Part shown: positions 17,333 to 21,758 of the stretch, piece by piece
How positions within the stretch are numbered: the stretch's first letter is position 1
Layout: the number at the start of each line of letters is the position of its first letter
Source: Willaertia magna
Lineage: Eukaryota; Heterolobosea; Eutetramitea; Acrasida; Naegleriidae
Assembly (NCBI GenBank): GCA_902984215.1
Contig: CADWAF010004370.1
Span: 1-21,758 of the forward strand
Length of the DNA: 21,758 bases
Reading direction: 5' to 3'
The notes under the pieces: model-generated
Database searches by the model: none
Told to the model about the DNA's origin: nothing
What the model saw: only the letters and a program-made list of their open reading frames with translations
Position numbers and translations under genes: made by a program

Positions 17333-19798
17333 TTATTTCTTTAATTGTTGTCTAATGGTATTTAATAATTTAACAATTTCTTGATTATCTGGATCTTTAG
17401 TTACTGCATCAGATAAAACTTTTTCTGCTTCTTTCTTTCTATCTAAAGCATATAAAGCCATTGCTTTACGATAATAAGCTTTTGTAAAGTGTTCATTTGC
17501 TTTTATGCAATTTTCAGCTTCAGTAATTGATCTTTCGTAATCTTGCATGTTATAATATGCTTGTGATTTGTTTGAATATAAAATATGTTTAATGGAATCA
17601 GAATCATTTTGTTTCAAAGCTAGTTCATAATAGTCAACTGCTTGTTGGAAATCACCCTTTTGGAAAGCATCATTTCCAGCCTTCTTACAAGCTTCTGCTC
17701 CAACAATACTAGTGTCAATAGGAGTAGAAGGTGTTTGAGATGATTTATCATACTTGTTTTTAGTTTTAAGTTTCTCTAATACCACTGTATCAGTAATACC
17801 ATATTTTCCAGGTCTTAAATCTACCTTACCAGACATAATATTCTGCATATATTCAACTAACTTTTTCTTTGTGGTATATTCACCTGATAATTCCTTCATT
17901 AATGATGAGCTGGGTTTAAATCCAAACATAAATACCAAATCTACACACTTTTCGAAACTAGCATTCTTTGAGTGTGACTTGTCAGAGTGAAGACAACGTG
18001 TGCATTTAAATGATGGATTTTTGTCACCAAATTTAATACATTCATAACATGATGATCCAAATAATCCTTCGATACATTGTATTAAGTCCTTCTCAGTAAG
18101 CTTATCAGTTTTCAATAAATAACACAATATTTCTCTTAAAGGTAAATAATTTCCTTGATTTACTGCCATTTCTAAAGGACTTTGGGGAAGCATTTTACTA
18201 CTACGAGTTGGTTTACCAGTCTTTTCACAAAAATACTTGACAATATCCGGATGATGGTCATAATAACAAGCAACATGGAAAGCATTAGGTTCAATATCAG
18301 AAAATATAGTTGCACCCGCATCAACTAACATTTTAACACATTCCACATTATTTGTGGAAACAGCATTATGTAATAAATTTTTACCTGGAGAAACTATCTC
18401 ATTAATAAATAAACTCTTTGAATATAATACTTTAAAATTATTATATGGATTTTGTTTATCATAATATTTTCTTTGTAAATCTCCATCTTTGTTTTGGAAA
18501 AGAAAATGACTAAAAATTGTATTACAATTCTTAATGACCCATTCAAAAAATCCAGGAACAGATAGGAATAAATCTAAATGATCTGCTGAATATTGAGCTT
18601 GACCTGAAAGTGATGCACTTGGGTGGGAATATGAGAAATTTCTTGGAATGTTTGTTTTTGGTAATTTTCGAATACCTAATATGAATTCAAAGACAACTGG
18701 GCAGTTTTGTGCTGAAAATAGTAAGGTTGTATCAATAATTGTAAATTTAAAAGATATTTTCTACATACCTGCTAACAAGATTGTACCTTTAAAGATATTT
18801 TCTTCTTCATCATGATGGTGATGACGATGATGATGACCACCGTGACAACAATAGTGATGATTATTTTCATAATATTCTTTTCCTGCATAATTATTAGGCT
18901 TCTTTTTGGATAAAACAAAATCAATTAAACTATAAGTCCACAATAAAACCTTTGAACTAGCCAATGATAAAATATCCTTATTCTTTTTTAAAAAGGTACT
19001 TGCTTCTTCCCATCTTCCTAGTCTAATTAAACATTCTGGGATGTGACTTTGGAAATTAATATAACTAACCCAATTAGAATGAATTTCAGGATCTAATTTT
19101 AAACATCTTTTATAAACATTCAAGGCTTCTTCATATTTTCCCATCTTTCTTAAAGTATTAGCTTCACCTATTAAACATCTCATATATTGTCTGTATTCTT
19201 GATATCCCCAAAGACCTTTCTTTTTATCAGGTGATTGAGTGAAAAGAAAACTAGCCTTTGATTGTGCTTGTCTATAATACTCTAAAGCCTCTTCAAATGA
19301 ATTTGCTTTATATAAAGCTAAAACATTGTAGGCTTCAATACAATTAGGAGATTGATTTATTAACTTTTCTGCTTGGGTAACCATTTCCTTTCTAGATTCT
19401 TCTGTCAATCCTCCAGTCCCTTCATTGTGGTATATTTCATGAGCTTTTTTACAGGATTGATAATCTTTTTCGGAATTAAAACAATCTTTACTATAGGTCA
19501 TCATAGTATCATTAGCTGGGGAGCCTTGAAATCCAAGTAAAACTGAATTATCTTCTCTTAATGTTTTTTCATCATCAATAGGACAATTTAAATAATATTC
19601 TTCTATTGATTCGTGCGTTTCATATGGATTACATTGTTTTAGTGTTTTTAAAATGTCTTGTTTTTGTTGAGGAGATATTGTTTTTAAGCAAGATACTAAT
19701 CTTGTGTTCAGGAATTGATCATAGGTTTCAAAGTGAAGTGGTTGCGATGGGTTATTAACATTTGCTGTAATGTTCATACCAGAAAAAAGGTGTTCCAT
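17333..19798 (-). CDS. TPR / His-cluster / ankyrin / Cys-pair / TPR protein, likely chaperone-binding, two exons
   Basis: Exon 1 (19798-18769) and exon 2 (18711-17333) encode 802 residues. N-terminal TPR-like helices include EAYNVLALYKANSFEEALEYY and EANTLRKMGKYEEALNVYKR (about 155-270). A cluster of Cys and His (HHYCCHGGHHHRHHHH, 314-329) could bind metal. Ankyrin-type repeats follow the join: GTILLAAQNCPVVFEFIL, GKNLLHNAVSTNNVECVKML, NAFHVACYYDHHPDIVKYF and PLEMAVNQGNYLPLREIL. Next come two CxxC pairs (Cys565/568 and Cys580/583) with His585, a possible zinc site. The C-terminal TPR block (about 681-795) has the two-carboxylate-clamp residues Lys686, Asn690, Asn724, Lys754 and Arg758, as in HOP/Sti1. 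This suggests binding of the EEVD tails of Hsp70 or Hsp90. The client role is unknown. Confidence 0.85.
18712..18768 (-). other. Intron (57 nt) in the TPR/ankyrin gene
   Basis: On the minus strand it begins GTATGT and ends ACTATTTTCAG, in phase 1 (TTA GCA G|CA CAA). The join gives GTILLAAQNCPVVFEF, a continuous ankyrin repeat. Without splicing, exon 1 stops after two codons and exon 2 has no start. Confidence 0.9.
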
Positions 19799-19858
19799 TT
19801 TTTTTGTAAAATTTTCAAAATATTACAATTGCAAAGTAGAAAAAAATTTTCAAAAAAA
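19799..19858. promoter_or_regulatory. 60-bp divergent spacer with two start codons
   Basis: The ATG of the TPR/ankyrin gene (19798, minus) and of the F-box gene (19859, plus) face away from each other across only 60 bp of A/T-rich DNA. Both promoters, or at least both leaders, must share this space or overlap the neighbouring coding region. Confidence 0.5.
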
Positions 19859-20752
19859 ATGACAGTTTCGACATTAGATCTGCCCGCAGAGATTGTAATT
19901 TACATTTTGAAATATATCGACAATATATTTTTTTTATTAAGTAATGTTAAATTAATTTGTAAATCATGGTATGAAATTTTACAGAATGATAATAACTATT
20001 TCCATAAAGATTTATATGAAATTCATTTTTCATGGCGGAATGATCCTTCGATTGTTGACAGATATGGTTTACAAAAAATATCATCAAATGAATTTTACTA
20101 CAATTTAATACAAAAAGAGTTAAAATTTTGGAGTAGTTGGAAATTCGAATCATTTCCAGAACATTTTAATTCGAAAATTAAAAATAATGAAATTGATCGT
20201 TTATTAGAAATTGAAAGATTAGAAATTGGTGATTACAAAAATTATATTACACAACCAATTGCTTACAATACTGGTATTTACTATTTTGAAATACAATCAA
20301 TAAAAGATAGAGACGACATTGATAATGTATTTGTTGGATTTATATTAAAAGAAAAAAACAAAAAATATGAAACAATTAAAAACTATTTAGGCAGTGGAAG
20401 TAAAGATAGTTTTGGATTTTATTTTAGCAATGGTAATATTTATGGTGCAAATAAATATTTACCGTATGCCAATATTAAGATATCAATGTCAGAAACGGTT
20501 GGAGTTTATTTAGATACCAATCAATTAAAGATTAGATTTGTTTTGCTCCTTGAACAACAAAAAGTATTTGATTTTTTAGATTTAAAAGATTGTTTTGAAG
20601 AAGAGGAAATTAAAGATTTTGAAAGTGGAAAGAAATGTTTATTTCCAGCAATCAGTTTATTATACTCTAGCGATATTTTACAAATAAATTGTACTGTTGG
20701 GTTTTCATCAGTCGAAAAAGCTAAATGGATTAAAAATTGTTTGAGTTTGTAA
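19859..20752 (+). CDS. F-box and SPRY domain protein, putative SCF ubiquitin ligase substrate adaptor
   Basis: The start is the ATG at 19859 (MTVSTLDLPAEIV), directly after an A-rich leader. The open frame upstream has no support and overlaps the neighbour. The product has 297 residues. The F-box is at about 6-45 (LPAEIVIYILKYIDNIFFLL, then KLICKSWYEIL). A SPRY (B30.2-like) domain covers about 105-290: TGIYYFEIQSIK, VFVGFILK, SFGFYFSNGNIYGAN, ETVGVYLDTNQLKIRF and LFPAISLLYSSDILQIN. F-box proteins dock on SKP1/cullin-1, and SPRY domains bind partner peptides, so the protein probably picks a target for ubiquitylation. The substrate is unknown. It reads as intact. Confidence 0.85.
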   Translation: MTVSTLDLPAEIVIYILKYIDNIFFLLSNVKLICKSWYEILQNDNNYFHKDLYEIHFSWRNDPSIVDRYGLQKISSNEFYYNLIQKELKFWSSWKFESFPEHFNSKIKNNEIDRLLEIERLEIGDYKNYITQPIAYNTGIYYFEIQSIKDRDDIDNVFVGFILKEKNKKYETIKNYLGSGSKDSFGFYFSNGNIYGANKYLPYANIKISMSETVGVYLDTNQLKIRFVLLLEQQKVFDFLDLKDCFEEEEIKDFESGKKCLFPAISLLYSSDILQINCTVGFSSVEKAKWIKNCLSL

Positions 20753-20938
20753 AATGTAATTGTTACTGTAGTAATTGTTAAAATTAAATAAAGATTATTC
20801 GTGTAAACGTTGTTTAACGCGTGTAAACTTTGCAAACGCATTTAAATTTGAACCTCAAATTCCAAAGTGAATGTCATTTTCTATTTCAGCGTTGATTTTG
20901 TAACGCAAACGAGAAGCAACAAAACAGAAAAAAATACA
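20753..20938 (+). promoter_or_regulatory. Upstream region of the dioxygenase gene
   Basis: Two adjacent 20-bp units at 20801-20820 and 20821-20840 both begin GTGTAAAC and end in an AACGC-type word, an imperfect tandem repeat. TAACGCAAA (20901-20909) also occurs upstream of the LPMO-like gene. CTATTTCAG at 20881-20889 resembles the proven acceptor sites here and GTAAAC at 20823 could be a donor, so an intron in the 5' untranslated region is possible. Confidence 0.4.
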
Positions 20939-21758
20939 ATGATCTCATTCTCTTCCACTAACTATACCTCTTCAAACAACAAAAACAGTAACAACAAGAA
21001 GGGTAACAATAATAGAAAGAATAACAATAATAAAAATAATGACCAAACAAATAATATAAAAACCTACAAATCCACCAAAGAACCTGCAAAACAAAGAGGT
21101 ACAGGTTTACATTTAGATTCTTGGCCTTATAATTTATGGGGTAAATTACGTCATAACTTTACATTCGCTCCTTTAGATAGATTCAGACCATTTCAATCAA
21201 TGGTTTGTTTGACAGATGGTAACCCAAACAGAAAACTAAAAGAAGGTGGTTTAGAACTAATCCCTGGATTCCATGCTATCTGTGAGAAATACTTCCCTCT
21301 CAATGACATCAAACTAAGAGGGAATGACACTTCAAATAATTTAAGAACTAAAAACCCTTGGATCTCTTCTTATCATTTAAGGTTTAATCAAGAAGAAGAT
21401 AAACATTTAAAATATTTTATTAGAAAAGTTCAAAGAATTCCAGAAGATTGGAAGGCACCATCTGCTTCAACTACTTTATGTAATATTACAACTGTAGATG
21501 ATTGTATTAATCATGTAAAATTAATTGGAAAAGAACATGATAGTTTAACTTATGTACCTGTACAAAAAGGAGATTTTATTTTATTTGATATTCGTGAACC
21601 ACATCAAAATTCAGATGCCAATGATATGAAAACAGCACGTTCTGTATTTTATCATGCTTATTTAGTTAAACATCAATGTAATGAGAAGACAATTAATGAT
21701 TTGAAAGAACGTAGAAAGACTTTAGATCATCCAAATGATTTTAATTCTAAATTTTCAA
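20939..21758 (+). CDS. 2-oxoglutarate/Fe(II) dioxygenase, PhyH-like, 3' part outside the window
   Basis: An ATG at 20939 opens a frame that runs to the last base (273 full codons). After an Asn/Lys-rich head (13-40) comes GLHLDSW, giving the metal ligands His58 and Asp60. The double-stranded beta-helix continues with QSMVCLTDGN and EGGLELIPGFHAICEKYF, a pattern typical of phytanoyl-CoA dioxygenase relatives. GDFILFDIREPHQNS follows, with the distal ligand His222, and 12 residues later Arg234 (ARSVFYHAYL), which should bind the 2-oxoglutarate carboxylate. All three metal ligands and the Arg are therefore present. The enzyme should hydroxylate an unknown substrate. The His-x-Asp motif lies unusually near the N-terminus, so the usual preceding helices are missing, short or in an unseen upstream exon. 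Confidence 0.8.
   Translation, partial: MISFSSTNYTSSNNKNSNNKKGNNNRKNNNNKNNDQTNNIKTYKSTKEPAKQRGTGLHLDSWPYNLWGKLRHNFTFAPLDRFRPFQSMVCLTDGNPNRKLKEGGLELIPGFHAICEKYFPLNDIKLRGNDTSNNLRTKNPWISSYHLRFNQEEDKHLKYFIRKVQRIPEDWKAPSASTTLCNITTVDDCINHVKLIGKEHDSLTYVPVQKGDFILFDIREPHQNSDANDMKTARSVFYHAYLVKHQCNEKTINDLKERRKTLDHPNDFNSKFS

Noticed and set aside
1..21758. tRNA, rRNA, CRISPR array, transposon or viral gene
   Set aside because: I searched by eye for T-loop GGTTCRA-type words, regular spaced repeats, transposase or integrase motifs and capsid or polymerase motifs and found none I could support.

Overview
This is nuclear DNA of a compact, very A+T-rich eukaryotic genome, most likely a free-living protist. 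The evidence is direct: three short GT-AG introns (44, 57 and 57 nt), Asn- and Gln-rich low-complexity tracts, and eukaryote-specific families (RhoGEF, F-box/SPRY, N-terminal-Gln amidohydrolase, Bin3/MePCE-type RNA capping methyltransferase). A SURF1-type cytochrome oxidase assembly factor implies respiring mitochondria. Every intact gene whose end lies in the window stops with TAA. The mix of few short introns, RCC1-repeat and F-box proteins and Asn runs fits a heterolobosean amoeba (Naegleria/Willaertia-like) somewhat better than a dictyostelid. That placement is inference and not firm.

Layout. 1-1420: no supported gene; a more G+C-rich piece (1-180) is followed by about 1 kb of nearly pure A/T. 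1421-2677 (-): an RCC1-repeat propeller gene broken by one in-frame TAA. 3048-3682 (+): a two-exon gene for a secreted histidine-brace (LPMO-like) copper protein with a GPI-type tail. 3903-6335 (+): RhoGEF. 6364-8121 (-): a glycosidase-like beta-propeller protein, convergent with the RhoGEF. 8300-8614 (-): small unknown protein. 8814-12966 (+): SURF1, a possible BAH-domain protein and a Bin3/MePCE RNA methyltransferase. 13083-13544 (+): unknown protein with an uncertain start. 13764-15311 (+): class III aminotransferase, whose stop lies 2 nt from the stop of the convergent signal-peptide small heat-shock protein (15314-16162, -). 16339-17292 (-): two-exon NTAQ1. 17333-19798 (-): two-exon TPR/ankyrin protein, divergent by only 60 bp from an F-box/SPRY gene (19859-20752, +). 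20939-end (+): start of a 2-oxoglutarate/Fe(II) dioxygenase that runs off the window.

The genes do not form an operon or one pathway. Loose themes are protein quality control and turnover (small heat-shock protein, chaperone-binding TPR protein, N-end-rule amidase, F-box protein) and carbohydrate-related proteins (LPMO-like protein, beta-propeller). The joins at 3177-3220, 16788-16844 and 18712-18768 were made by reading across frames, and each restores a recognisable protein. The best second looks are the nonsense codon in the RCC1 gene, the histidine-brace protein, the mixed-domain TPR/His-cluster/ankyrin/Cys-pair protein and the secretory small heat-shock protein.
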